The position numbers were made by a program, and so were the translations under genes. A stretch of 64,000 bases of DNA, taken from positions 186,001 to 250,000 of the forward strand of contig JADJVL010000005.1 in assembly GCA_016710635.1 (NCBI GenBank), in the 5' to 3' direction. The notes beneath the pieces are model-generated. The model was not told where the DNA came from. It saw only the letters and a program-made list of their open reading frames with translations, and did not search any database. Numbering within the stretch: the first letter of the stretch is position 1; each line of letters begins with the position of its first letter. Source of the DNA: Holophagaceae bacterium. GTDB taxonomy: Bacteria; Acidobacteriota; Holophagae; Holophagales; Holophagaceae. Positions 23,505-31,991 of this stretch are shown here, piece after piece.

Positions 23505-24764
23505 ATGCGCGATCTCCCCGCCCAGACCGACGTCCTCATCATCGGTGCCGGCCCCGCGGGCGCGGTGGCCGGGGCCACCCTGGTCCGGGATGGCTTTCAG
23601 GTCCTCGCGGTGGAGAAGGCGTGGTTCCCCCGCCATGTCATCGGCGAAAGCCTCCTGCCCCGCTGCAACGAGCTGCTGGCCCAGGCGGGGCTGCTGGAGG
23701 CGCTCCAGTCCCGGAACTACCTGCCGAAGCACGCCGCCACCTTCTACCTGGGCGACCGGACCCAGCGCTTCTGCTTCCGGGACTCCCTGCCCGGGGACTG
23801 GGTCTCCAGCTTCCAGGTCCCCCGGGACGACTTCGATCAGACCCTGGTGACCGGGGCGCGCAAGCAGGGCGTGGACGTGCGCTTCGGCCTGGAGGTCCGG
23901 GACGCGGCCTTCCGCGGCGACGGCGCCACGGTGGCCCTTTCGGACCTGGAGACCGGCGAGGCGGCCACGGTGGAGGCCCGCTTCGTCCTGGACTGCAGCG
24001 GCCCGGCCCGGGTCCTGTCGCGCCTGCTGGCCATGGACGAGCCCGCGGACATCCTGGCGCGCTCCGCCTACTACACCCACGTGGAAGGAGACCTGAGGCC
24101 GGAAGGCGAGGCGGAGGGCGACATCTGGGTGGTGCTCCATCCGAACGGGTCCTGGATCTGGATCATCCCCTTCAGCAACGGGCGCACCTCCGTGGGCGTG
24201 GTGGCCGAGCAGGCCACCTTCGACGCCTATGAAGGCAGCGACCACGACCGCCTCTGGGCCATCCTGCGGGAGGAGCCCAACTGTGCGCGGCGGCTCGCCA
24301 AGGCCGAGCCGGTGATGAAGACCCAGCGCCTCCACGGCTGGACCACCATCACCAGGAAGCTCCACGGCCCGGGCTGGGCGGTGGCGGGCAACGCCGGCGA
24401 CTTCCTCGATCCTGTTTTCTCCAGCGGCGTGATGTTCGCTCTGGAGAGCGCCACCCTCGCGGGCCAGCTCGCGGGGCGGCAACTCAAAGGCGAGACCATC
24501 GACTGGGACACCGCCTACGACGGCCACATGCAGAAGGCCATCGAGGTCTTCCGCACCTTCGTGAAGGCCTGGTACGCCGGGGATCTGAGCCGCATCTTCT
24601 TCGCCGCGGTGAAGCCCCAGGCCGCGGTCCGCAGTGTGTGCTCCATCCTCGGGGGCAACGTCCTCAACCAGGAGAATCCCCTGGTCCGGGATGGGTGCCG
24701 GGCCGGCCTGGACCGGATGCTGGAGGGCGTCGCCCGGCTCGAGGCCGCGGCGCGGAGGGCCTGA
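23505..24764 (+). CDS. FAD-dependent oxidoreductase (geranylgeranyl-reductase/halogenase-like)
   Basis: A 419-residue flavoprotein. The N-terminal dinucleotide motif is IIGAGPAGAVAGATL, followed by EKAWFPRHVIGESLLPRC, whose GES element is shared by geranylgeranyl reductase and tryptophan-halogenase-type flavoproteins. The second FAD contact is GNAGDFLDPVFSSGVMFALESA. The halogenase active-site WxWxIP does have a near match in SWIWIIPFSNGRTSVGVV, but the characteristic lysine was not located, so the substrate is unassigned. It may act on isoprenoids, given the neighbouring menaquinone gene. Confidence 0.82.
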   Translation: MRDLPAQTDVLIIGAGPAGAVAGATLVRDGFQVLAVEKAWFPRHVIGESLLPRCNELLAQAGLLEALQSRNYLPKHAATFYLGDRTQRFCFRDSLPGDWVSSFQVPRDDFDQTLVTGARKQGVDVRFGLEVRDAAFRGDGATVALSDLETGEAATVEARFVLDCSGPARVLSRLLAMDEPADILARSAYYTHVEGDLRPEGEAEGDIWVVLHPNGSWIWIIPFSNGRTSVGVVAEQATFDAYEGSDHDRLWAILREEPNCARRLAKAEPVMKTQRLHGWTTITRKLHGPGWAVAGNAGDFLDPVFSSGVMFALESATLAGQLAGRQLKGETIDWDTAYDGHMQKAIEVFRTFVKAWYAGDLSRIFFAAVKPQAAVRSVCSILGGNVLNQENPLVRDGCRAGLDRMLEGVARLEAAARRA

Positions 24765-24790
24765 AGGCCGGGATTCGACCTCAGGCCTTC
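24758..24790. terminator. Hairpin between convergent genes
   Basis: Two alternative 7-bp stems overlap here: GGCCTGA / TCAGGCC, and GAAGGCC / GGCCTTC ending at 24790. A short TTCTTT follows on the plus strand. The element sits between the stops of the flavoprotein and the antiporter and may terminate both transcripts. Confidence 0.4.
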
Positions 24791-26022
24791 TTTCCTCGGC
24801 CAACCACCCAGCCAAGTCCTATGGGCCCAGCCACCGTGGTGAGCATGATGGCGGCGACCACGGCCGCCTGGACGTGGGGCGTCAGCAGCGGTACACCGCC
24901 ACTCATGAGGTTGGCACCCGTCGCGACGAAGATCAGGCCGACCTCGCCGCGGGGGACCATGCCCCAACCGACCCACGAGGAACGCAGTCCTTTGCCCGCC
25001 ACATAGCCGGTGAGGTACTTGCCTAGGATGGCGAAGACGGTCAGGGCCAGGGCGAGGCCCAGGGTACGCCATTCGCCCAAGGCCGCTAGATCTACCCGGG
25101 CGCCCATCACGACAAAAAACACTGGAGCGAGCACGGTTAGCAGTGGATGGACAAGCGTGTCCAGGCTGTGTCGTTCTCTTGCCTCCAGGAATTCCAGATG
25201 CACGGGTTCGAGAATGAGACCGGCGGCGTAGGCGCCTACGATGGGAGCCAGTCCCGCCAGATTGCCGATCCAGGCCATGAGGAAGGCGTAGCCCATCGCC
25301 GCGGGCAATAGCAGTTGTTCACCCCGCAGCCTGCTGGCCAGGCTGAAGAAATGTGGGGTCAGCCAACGACCCAGGGTCAGTGCCACCGCGAGGAACCCCG
25401 TAGCCAATGCCAGGGTGATTCCGACCTTGCCCCAGGGCATAGTTCCTCCGCCGGACGAGGCGGTCGCGAGTCCGGTCACAACCACAAGCACCAGGAGGCC
25501 CAAAACGTCGTCGAGGACTGCGGCACCGACAATGACCTTGCCCTCCTGGGAGGCCATGACGTTCTTTTCCCGCAGCACCTGGGCTGAGATCCCGATCGAA
25601 GTGGCGCACAGGCATGCTCCGATGAAGAGTTCCACGGCGAAGGGCGTACCGGCCGGGAGCAGGAGGCGAGCACCAAGCAGCCCGAAGGCCATCGGAGCCA
25701 CGACACCCACCACTGCCACCCGCAGGGAGGCAAAGCCCACCTTGATCATTTCCGGAACGGTGGATTCCAGTCCCACCGCGAACATCAGCACCACGACTCC
25801 GAGGCTGGCCAGGAAGTCCGCATGGGGATGGTGGGCCACGTCGGGTAGGACCGGAAAGGAACGATGGAGGCTCGCAAGCACCACGCCAATGACAAGCTCA
25901 CCGACCACCGCTGGAAGCCTGGCGCGCTGTGCCAGTTCGCCGCCAATCTTGGCTGCGGACCAGATGAGCGCCATGAGCAGGAGGGATTGGGCGATGGGAT
26001 CGGCCGACAGGATCGCCAGCAT
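24781..26022 (-). CDS. CPA2-family cation:proton antiporter (KefB/GerN-like)
   Basis: A 413-residue membrane protein with about 12 spans. Typical Na/H exchanger-family features are LPAVVGELVIGVVLA, VVLMFAVGLESTVPEM and AAVLDDVLGLLVLVVV, where the DD pair is the ion-binding site of this family. No C-terminal TrkA-N regulatory domain is present. The start is the ATG at 26022 with GAGGAAATCCT upstream; the longer frame to 26148 is not hydrophobic. It lies 70 bases downstream of the ROK kinase and may belong to the same transcript. Confidence 0.9.
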   Translation of the reverse strand: MLAILSADPIAQSLLLMALIWSAAKIGGELAQRARLPAVVGELVIGVVLASLHRSFPVLPDVAHHPHADFLASLGVVVLMFAVGLESTVPEMIKVGFASLRVAVVGVVAPMAFGLLGARLLLPAGTPFAVELFIGACLCATSIGISAQVLREKNVMASQEGKVIVGAAVLDDVLGLLVLVVVTGLATASSGGGTMPWGKVGITLALATGFLAVALTLGRWLTPHFFSLASRLRGEQLLLPAAMGYAFLMAWIGNLAGLAPIVGAYAAGLILEPVHLEFLEARERHSLDTLVHPLLTVLAPVFFVVMGARVDLAALGEWRTLGLALALTVFAILGKYLTGYVAGKGLRSSWVGWGMVPRGEVGLIFVATGANLMSGGVPLLTPHVQAAVVAAIMLTTVAGPIGLGWVVGRGKKA

Positions 26023-26092
26023 AGGATTTCCTCTCAAAGCGGTTGACTGGGTTGGGCGAGGGCTCGCGGCCTTCCATGGGCGTCCGGATGAA

Positions 26093-27046
26093 CTACCCGA
26101 ACACACCCCAAAGCCATGCAGCGCCACGAACTCCGCTGGAATCGCCATGGACGTTGGGGAGAAGCCTTATATTCATCCGGTCCGAGAAGACATGGGATTG
26201 CCAAAGCTCAGGAACGGTCCGGTACAGGCGCTTCATCCTGGAGAGGCCGCCTCCCAGAACGATGACGTCGGGATCAAGGATGTTGATGACGTGGGCGAGC
26301 CCGCGCGCCAGCCGCTCCTCGTATCGGGTGATCGAGGCTTCGCAGGTGGGCTCTCCGACTGTGGCCTGCTGCTCGATCTCTGGAGCCGAGAGTTCGCAAC
26401 CGGTCGTTCTCTGATGATCGGCCTCCAGCCCGGGTCCCGAGAGGTACGTCTCGATGCATCCCCGCCTTCCGCAATAACAGTGTGGGAGAGGCAGGTCCGC
26501 TTCCGTATGGGAGGGCAGCGGATTGTGGCCCCATTCGCCGGCGATGGCGTTGGCACCCCGGAGGACTTGCCCCTTCACCACGATGCCGCCTCCGACGCCG
26601 GTGCCGAGGATGACGCCGAACACCACCTCGGCGCCTGCACCTGCGCCATCCACGGCCTCCGACAGGGTGAAGCAGTTGGCGTCGTTGGCGATCCGGATTT
26701 CGCGGCCCAGGCGGGCCTCCAGGTCCCGCTGCAGAGGCTGCCCGTTCAGGCAGGTGGAATTGGCGTTCTTGATCAGGCCCGTCGCCAGGGAGAGGGCGCC
26801 GGGCGTCCCCAATCCGACCGTTCCCCTGGCGTGGAGCGTGGACTCCGTCTCCAGGATCAGTTCCTCCAGCGTGTTGAGGATCGCTGGGTAGTCCTGCTGA
26901 GGCGTCGGGACGCGCCTGCGAAGGACCTCCCTCCCCTCCTCCCCCAGAGCCAGAATTTCGATTTTCGTCCCCCCAAGGTCGATGCCGATGCGGAGCCGGT
27001 CCCGAGGCGGGTCAGGAACCTGGGGCCCTGTCGCGTTCTCAGTCAT
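26093..27046 (-). CDS. ROK-family sugar kinase (fructokinase or glucokinase)
   Basis: A 317-residue kinase. The phosphate-binding motif is IGIDLGGTKIEILAL and the ROK signature with its zinc cluster is HCYCGRRGCIETYLSGPGLE. The catalytic base lies in IANDANCFTLSEA. Position suggests the substrate: it overlaps by eight bases the end of a phosphatase/glycoside-hydrolase fusion that follows a sucrose-phosphate-synthase-like gene, so a hexose released from sucrose, most simply fructose, is likely. The start is the ATG at 27046; the upstream open frame is unlike the family. Confidence 0.9.
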   Translation of the reverse strand: MTENATGPQVPDPPRDRLRIGIDLGGTKIEILALGEEGREVLRRRVPTPQQDYPAILNTLEELILETESTLHARGTVGLGTPGALSLATGLIKNANSTCLNGQPLQRDLEARLGREIRIANDANCFTLSEAVDGAGAGAEVVFGVILGTGVGGGIVVKGQVLRGANAIAGEWGHNPLPSHTEADLPLPHCYCGRRGCIETYLSGPGLEADHQRTTGCELSAPEIEQQATVGEPTCEASITRYEERLARGLAHVINILDPDVIVLGGGLSRMKRLYRTVPELWQSHVFSDRMNIRLLPNVHGDSSGVRGAAWLWGVFG

Positions 27047-29123
27047 GGGGGATCTGCTCCGGATTGATCTGCAGCTCGTGGCAGGCGTGCAGGTAGGACG
27101 CCGCGGACCAGGCCTGGAAGGCCTTGCCCATGGGACGGCCCGTCCGGGCATGGACCCACTCGTTGAATTCCCATTCCTGGCTCTTCCCCAGGCGGTTGAG
27201 CTGGGCGAGCTTCAGCAGTTCGCGGCAGGCGACGTCGTAGAGGCCCAGACGGTGGATGAAGCGGACCCACATACCGCCAATGAAGGGCCAGATCCCACCG
27301 TTGTGGTAGTGGCCTGGGAGGTTCAACAGATTCACGGTGAAGTAGGGCCGCCAATCAGGATCGCCGCTCTGTACGGGGGGGTAGAGGTTCGCCACCGGGT
27401 ACGGTTCATTCACTCCGACGCCCCACATGAACTTGAAGGCGATGCGGGCCCGTTCGATATCCAGCACATTGCTGAGGAAGGCCTGGATGTTGCCAAGCAC
27501 ATCGCACCGCCAGTTGAACTGGAAGGGCGTGATCTCGGCCAGCAGATAGCGCGCGTCTCCCAGCGAGAACTGCTGTTCCGTGAAGGTGTGGGCACCGCCG
27601 CCCTCCCGAGGCTGGGTGCTAGGCCAGAAGGACGTGAGGATCTGTCCCCGGATCTCTCGGGAGCGCCGGAGGTAGTCCGCCGCGGCTTCGAATTTCCCCT
27701 GGAATTCCAAGAGCCGGGCAAAATTGGCGGTTGCCCGGTACCAGAGCACTTCGTCGTAGAGGACGTGATAGCTGCGCCCGAACAGGTCCGTCCAGTCGCC
27801 GGCCTCTGGGATCTCGATGAGTCCGTCATTGTTGTTGTCAAGGGCGCCCAGACGGTCGATCACGCGTTGCAAGCGGTCCGAATAGGCCGCGAGAAACTCC
27901 ATGTCCTGGGTGGCGCGGATGTAGTGGTAGAACGCGATGATGGCCCAGAGGCCGCTATCCACCGAACATATCCCACCCACCCCGCTGAACTCAGGCTTGC
28001 CGTCATCCAGCCGGACGAGGGTGGGTACCAGGCCATTCGGTGAGAGATTGTCGAACAACGAACGGAGCGTGGCCTTCTGAGCCGCCCGGATGTCCTCTGC
28101 AACCAGGTCCGAGGTGGCGACGATGGTGATCGCACCGTCCCGGGCCCACACGCTTCGGTAGTTCACATCCGTGCCGATGGACTCGTTGTCCGCCATCGAG
28201 CAGGCTGAGAAGCCCAGCGGCGTGATGTTCTTGCGCAAGGCGATGAGAGCCCTTTCGTAGCCCTCGATGATCAGCTCGCGTTCGCGCGACGTCAGGGATC
28301 CAAGGGCCGCCTCATCGAAGAGCATCCGGAGCGTCGGATCCATGTCCACCGCTCCCTGGGTGTGCTGATCCAGGGCCGGCGTATCGGGGATCACGCCGAA
28401 ATGCTTCAGGCCTTCCAGGACTCCGTCGGCCATCAGGCGCGTCGTGCTGAAGGTCGGCAGATGGACGACCGCTTCCACCAGCTCAGACTGAGCATTTTCG
28501 ACAACGATGCCACGGACGCCGGGGAGCAGGAACATGCTGCTGTCGTTCCCGGAATCCCCCGCGACCAGGACGGTTTCCAGCGGGACATCCAGGTGCCGGC
28601 AGAGCCAGACCAGCGCGCTCCCCTTGTGGGTGGCCTTGGGAAGGACGTCGAGGTCCCTGTCGCTGGAATAGATCAGGCTTACGTCGAGGCCGGCCTGCGC
28701 CAGCTTCTGCTCGAGGGCCACCAGGCTTTCAGTGGAGGCATGGTGGAAATACCAGCTCGACTTGTAGGGGTGCAGGAATTCCGGAGGCTGCCGCACCACC
28801 CCCCGGAAATCCCCCATGATCCGTTCGATCAGGTCCAGGTCCCAGCCCTGGCGGAATTCGTGGTTGAAGGCGCTGAAGGGCCGCTTGTGGACCCCATCGT
28901 AGATCTGGGTGCCGACGCCGCCGATGATGTATTCCGGCCAGGGCAGCACGCCGGTCGCCAGCAGGTCGATCACGTCCTGGACCATCCGACCCGACGCATA
29001 ACAAAGCATGGGCCGGTCCGCCGCTTCGAGGGCTTCCCAAACTTCCTTGAAGCGCCGTGTGGCCTCGGGATTGCCCAGCAGGGTCCCGTCGAGGTCTGAG
29101 CAGAAAAGCCTAGTCGTTGTCAT
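27039..29123 (-). CDS. Fusion of HAD sucrose-phosphate-phosphatase-like domain and (alpha/alpha)6 glycoside hydrolase
   Basis: A 694-residue two-domain protein. Residues 1 to about 245 form a HAD-IIB phosphatase (motif I LFCSDLDGTLLGN, Lys in THKGSALVWL, motif IV VAGDSGNDSSMF) of the sucrose-6-phosphate phosphatase type. Residues about 285-690 form an (alpha/alpha)6 barrel with NYRSVWARDGAI, CSVDSGLWAIIAFYHY and NLPGHYHNGGIWPFIGG, resembling neutral/alkaline invertases (GH100) and glycogen-debranching-type hydrolases. Joining the last step of sucrose synthesis to a likely sucrose hydrolase in one chain is odd. It overlaps the upstream glycosyltransferase gene by 14 bases and the ROK gene by eight. 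Exact substrates are inferred. Confidence 0.82.
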   Translation of the reverse strand: MTTTRLFCSDLDGTLLGNPEATRRFKEVWEALEAADRPMLCYASGRMVQDVIDLLATGVLPWPEYIIGGVGTQIYDGVHKRPFSAFNHEFRQGWDLDLIERIMGDFRGVVRQPPEFLHPYKSSWYFHHASTESLVALEQKLAQAGLDVSLIYSSDRDLDVLPKATHKGSALVWLCRHLDVPLETVLVAGDSGNDSSMFLLPGVRGIVVENAQSELVEAVVHLPTFSTTRLMADGVLEGLKHFGVIPDTPALDQHTQGAVDMDPTLRMLFDEAALGSLTSRERELIIEGYERALIALRKNITPLGFSACSMADNESIGTDVNYRSVWARDGAITIVATSDLVAEDIRAAQKATLRSLFDNLSPNGLVPTLVRLDDGKPEFSGVGGICSVDSGLWAIIAFYHYIRATQDMEFLAAYSDRLQRVIDRLGALDNNNDGLIEIPEAGDWTDLFGRSYHVLYDEVLWYRATANFARLLEFQGKFEAAADYLRRSREIRGQILTSFWPSTQPREGGGAHTFTEQQFSLGDARYLLAEITPFQFNWRCDVLGNIQAFLSNVLDIERARIAFKFMWGVGVNEPYPVANLYPPVQSGDPDWRPYFTVNLLNLPGHYHNGGIWPFIGGMWVRFIHRLGLYDVACRELLKLAQLNRLGKSQEWEFNEWVHARTGRPMGKAFQAWSAASYLHACHELQINPEQIPHD

Positions 29124-30513
29124 TCCAGGGCTCCTCCCACTCGGTGTCCTCCATCAGCCGCTCCAGCCCCGGGCCGCCGCTGACGGTGGCGAGCAGCTGT
29201 TGGGCCACGCCCGACCAGGTGAACAGGCTCCTGGCCTTGTGGGCGCCCATGCGGCCCATGCGCCGCCGTAGCCGGTCCAGCCGGAACACCTTGGCCATGG
29301 TGATGCCGAGATCCTCCTGATCGAAGGGATCCGCGAACAGGGCGTGACGGCCGTAGGTGAGTACCCGGTGGAGTCCACCATGCACAGTCACGAGTACGGG
29401 CGTCCCCGAGGCCATGGCTTCGATGGCTGTCATGCCGAAGGGCTCGTAGCGGCTGGAGAGGACGAAGAGGTCCGCGGCCCGGTAGTAGTCCGGCAGTTCC
29501 TCGTCGGGAATGAAGGCGCCGAAGATCACCTTCCCCTCGATTCCCAGCTCCCGGGATTTTGCCTTCAGGTCCTCCAGCAGAGCGTCCTCCAGCGGCGTGG
29601 CGGAGGTCCCGCCCACCGCGAGGTGCAGCACGGCGTCCGGCTCTCGCTGCGCCAGCACCGCGAACCCGTCCAGGAGGAGGTCATAGCCCTTGTTCCGCGC
29701 CAGTCGGCCCAGCGCGAGGACCACCTTTCCCTGGAAGCCCAGGCGCTGCCGGATCGCGACGCGAGTGGGCTCACCCACGGGGAAGAAGCGGAGGTCGTCA
29801 TAGCCCGGGGGGATCATCCTGCACTTCGACGACGGCAGGCCGTAATCATGGAGCAGGTGGTCCATCTGGATGGGTGTCGTGGCCACCACGAGGGAGGCCT
29901 CGGCGTAAAGCCTGGACTCCTCCCGGATCCGCTCGGCGAAGTTGTACTGGGCCTCGAACTTTTCGGCATCCCCCGGATAGTCCCGCTCCATCTGCAGCTG
30001 CTTCCAGAGCCCCAGGGAATGGGGGGTGTGCACGTGCGGCAGGCCCAGGGCCTCGCTCATCATCCCCCCCGCCACGCCGGCGTCCCAGTAGTGGCTGTTG
30101 ATGAACTGGTAACGAAGGCCCTGCTCGTGGATCGCTTCCATGGCGTTCCGGACCCACTCCCCCAGCTGGTGCGAAAGGAATTCCTTCGGGATGAAATCCC
30201 GCCCTCCACAGGGGACGCGAAGGATGCGGACATGGTCCGCGACGAGTTCGACTTCAGGCTGGTCCTCGAATCGACGGGTCCAGATATCCACGTCGTACCC
30301 GAGCTGCGCGAGCTTCTTCGACAGCTCGAGCACGAAGACGACCTGACCACCCGTGTCGGCCGCCCCCAACGGCGGACTGGCCGCCACGTAGCCGTGGGTC
30401 GAGATCATCGCGATGCGGGGGGCCTGACCCTGGTCGTCCCCGGCGGCCTGCGCCTGCCAGGGGATCGCTTCGGCCCGTGCCGGGGGTTTGGATCCAACAG
30501 CGCTCATGCCCAT
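29110..30513 (-). CDS. Sucrose-phosphate-synthase-like GT4 glycosyltransferase
   Basis: A 467-residue GT4 enzyme. The N-terminal motif GAADTGGQVVFVLELSKKLAQLG, then INSHYWDAGVAGGMMSEAL and HTPHSLGLWK, are hallmarks of sucrose synthase and sucrose-phosphate synthase. The C-terminal domain has LGRLARNKGYDLLLDGF and the catalytic EPFGMTAIEAMASGTPV (E-x7-E). It probably makes sucrose 6-phosphate from NDP-glucose and fructose 6-phosphate. The start is the ATG at 30513, six bases after AGGAG. It is first of a three-gene sucrose unit, and sucrose is a common compatible solute. Confidence 0.87.
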   Translation of the reverse strand: MGMSAVGSKPPARAEAIPWQAQAAGDDQGQAPRIAMISTHGYVAASPPLGAADTGGQVVFVLELSKKLAQLGYDVDIWTRRFEDQPEVELVADHVRILRVPCGGRDFIPKEFLSHQLGEWVRNAMEAIHEQGLRYQFINSHYWDAGVAGGMMSEALGLPHVHTPHSLGLWKQLQMERDYPGDAEKFEAQYNFAERIREESRLYAEASLVVATTPIQMDHLLHDYGLPSSKCRMIPPGYDDLRFFPVGEPTRVAIRQRLGFQGKVVLALGRLARNKGYDLLLDGFAVLAQREPDAVLHLAVGGTSATPLEDALLEDLKAKSRELGIEGKVIFGAFIPDEELPDYYRAADLFVLSSRYEPFGMTAIEAMASGTPVLVTVHGGLHRVLTYGRHALFADPFDQEDLGITMAKVFRLDRLRRRMGRMGAHKARSLFTWSGVAQQLLATVSGGPGLERLMEDTEWEEPWNDND

Positions 30514-30678
30514 GGGCCGCTCCTGTACGCGAAGTTCAATTCGCTGGAAGGCGGCCCGACCTTCCCGGAGCCTGCAGCGCCCAGGCGCTGCACCCTTGGG
30601 GTGATTTCCTTCGAGTGTGGGCCATCGGTGCGGCCAATTCAAGGGCATGCCCGCTCACGCCCTCGCCGGATCGCGGTC

Positions 30679-31911
30679 TCAGGCGCCTTCCACGCTCCGC
30701 TCCTCCTTCGCCGATCTGCGCGCGAGCAGCGCCACGCCCAGGCTCGTGACGAGGATGGAGATCGGGATTACGGCATAGGCCACGTCCCGGATCCATTCAC
30801 CCCCGGGCAGGCCCATCTCGAGGGGGACCGAGGCCACGACGGCAGTGGCCAGGCCCTTTGGAATCAGCCAGGCCACGAGCTGGCGTTCCTGCGGCAGGGG
30901 AGCCAGCCCTTTTTGGCCGTGGAAGAAGGCTTGGCGAATGACCACGAGGGCAAGGGTTATCAGGGCGCCCATGGCCAGGATGAGGAGGTTGTCGAGCCGA
31001 ATCTGCGTCCCGAGGTAGACGAAGAAGAAGAGCTTGAGGATGAAGACGGCTTCCGCCAGGAGCGCATTCTCCGTTTCCGTCAGACCTTGGGGATTCAGGT
31101 GCAGCCGTTCCACCACCGCTTGTGGCAGCAGATGATCGAGGTTGCGGAGCCCGATGCCGAAGGCGAGGGCACCGATGGCTCCGGAAAATCCCAGCCACTC
31201 GGTGAGGCCCGCGACGACAAGCAGGAGGGCTTCCGTGGCAAACGAAGTTTTGGCGGCCTGCTGCACGCGACCGAGGACCAGCGACCAGAACAGCGCGGCG
31301 GCAAGGCCGATCACAAGGGCGGCAAAGAGGCTCGAGAGAAAGCCCCCGATCGCTGGTCCGACACCATGCCCGGCCCCGGCGAAGGCCCCTGCAAGAGTCA
31401 GGACGCCCACGACGGTCACCACGTCCCCCAGGGCGGATTCGAGGGTGAGGATGGCACCCATGCGCGGAGAGAGATGCAGATGCTCGAGCAGGGGGATGGC
31501 CACGGTCGCCGCGAGCGGCGCCAGGGCCACGCCGAGAAGGATGGAGGCCTGCCAGGATTGCCCGCCTGTCCAGTGGGCCAGGGCGGTCACCACGATGACA
31601 TTGATGGCCATGCCCCCAAAGGCCACGTGCAGCGCGGGAAGGGCGCTCTCCTTCATGGCACTCAGCCTCAGGTCCAGCCCGCCGTGGAAGAGGATGATGA
31701 TGAGGGCCACGTGGCTGAAGACGTGTTCGACGGTGCTACCCCCGAGGGGGCGGATCCAGCCCGCCAGGGGACCGACCATGTACCCCAGCACGATGAGGGG
31801 CAGCACATCGGGGATGCGGTGCCGCCGGAACAGGGCCTCCAGGACGTGGCCGAGGAAGAACAGAGCGCCGCAAGCGGCGACCACGAGGGGGATGGAGAGG
31901 GCGTGGGGCAT
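30679..31911 (-). CDS. CPA1-type Na+/H+ or K+/H+ antiporter
   Basis: A 410-residue polytopic membrane protein with about 12 spans. HRIPDVLPLIVLGYMVGPLAGW, IILFHGGLDLRLSAM and LTLESALGDVVTVVGVLTLAG are the conserved blocks of the Na/H exchanger fold; ESALGD replaces the ES..ND or DD of other branches. No large cytoplasmic tail is present. It lies between the sucrose unit (165 bases downstream) and an MscS channel. Ion specificity cannot be deduced. Confidence 0.88.
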   Translation of the reverse strand: MPHALSIPLVVAACGALFFLGHVLEALFRRHRIPDVLPLIVLGYMVGPLAGWIRPLGGSTVEHVFSHVALIIILFHGGLDLRLSAMKESALPALHVAFGGMAINVIVVTALAHWTGGQSWQASILLGVALAPLAATVAIPLLEHLHLSPRMGAILTLESALGDVVTVVGVLTLAGAFAGAGHGVGPAIGGFLSSLFAALVIGLAAALFWSLVLGRVQQAAKTSFATEALLLVVAGLTEWLGFSGAIGALAFGIGLRNLDHLLPQAVVERLHLNPQGLTETENALLAEAVFILKLFFFVYLGTQIRLDNLLILAMGALITLALVVIRQAFFHGQKGLAPLPQERQLVAWLIPKGLATAVVASVPLEMGLPGGEWIRDVAYAVIPISILVTSLGVALLARRSAKEERSVEGA

Positions 31912-31991
31912 GGTGTGTGATCCATTCCGAGGACAGGCGGGAGGGCCCCACCATCATCCACTGGCGCGAGCCTCATCGGGGGACCCTGAGG

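Noticed and set aside
23505..24764. Calling the flavoprotein a tryptophan halogenase
   Set aside because: A WxWxIP-like match exists, but the catalytic lysine was not located and there is no biosynthetic cluster nearby; a general FAD oxidoreductase call is safer.
26023..26148. N-terminal extension of the CPA2 antiporter to 26148
   Set aside because: The extension is non-hydrophobic and unlike the family, and the ATG at 26022 has a good ribosome site.
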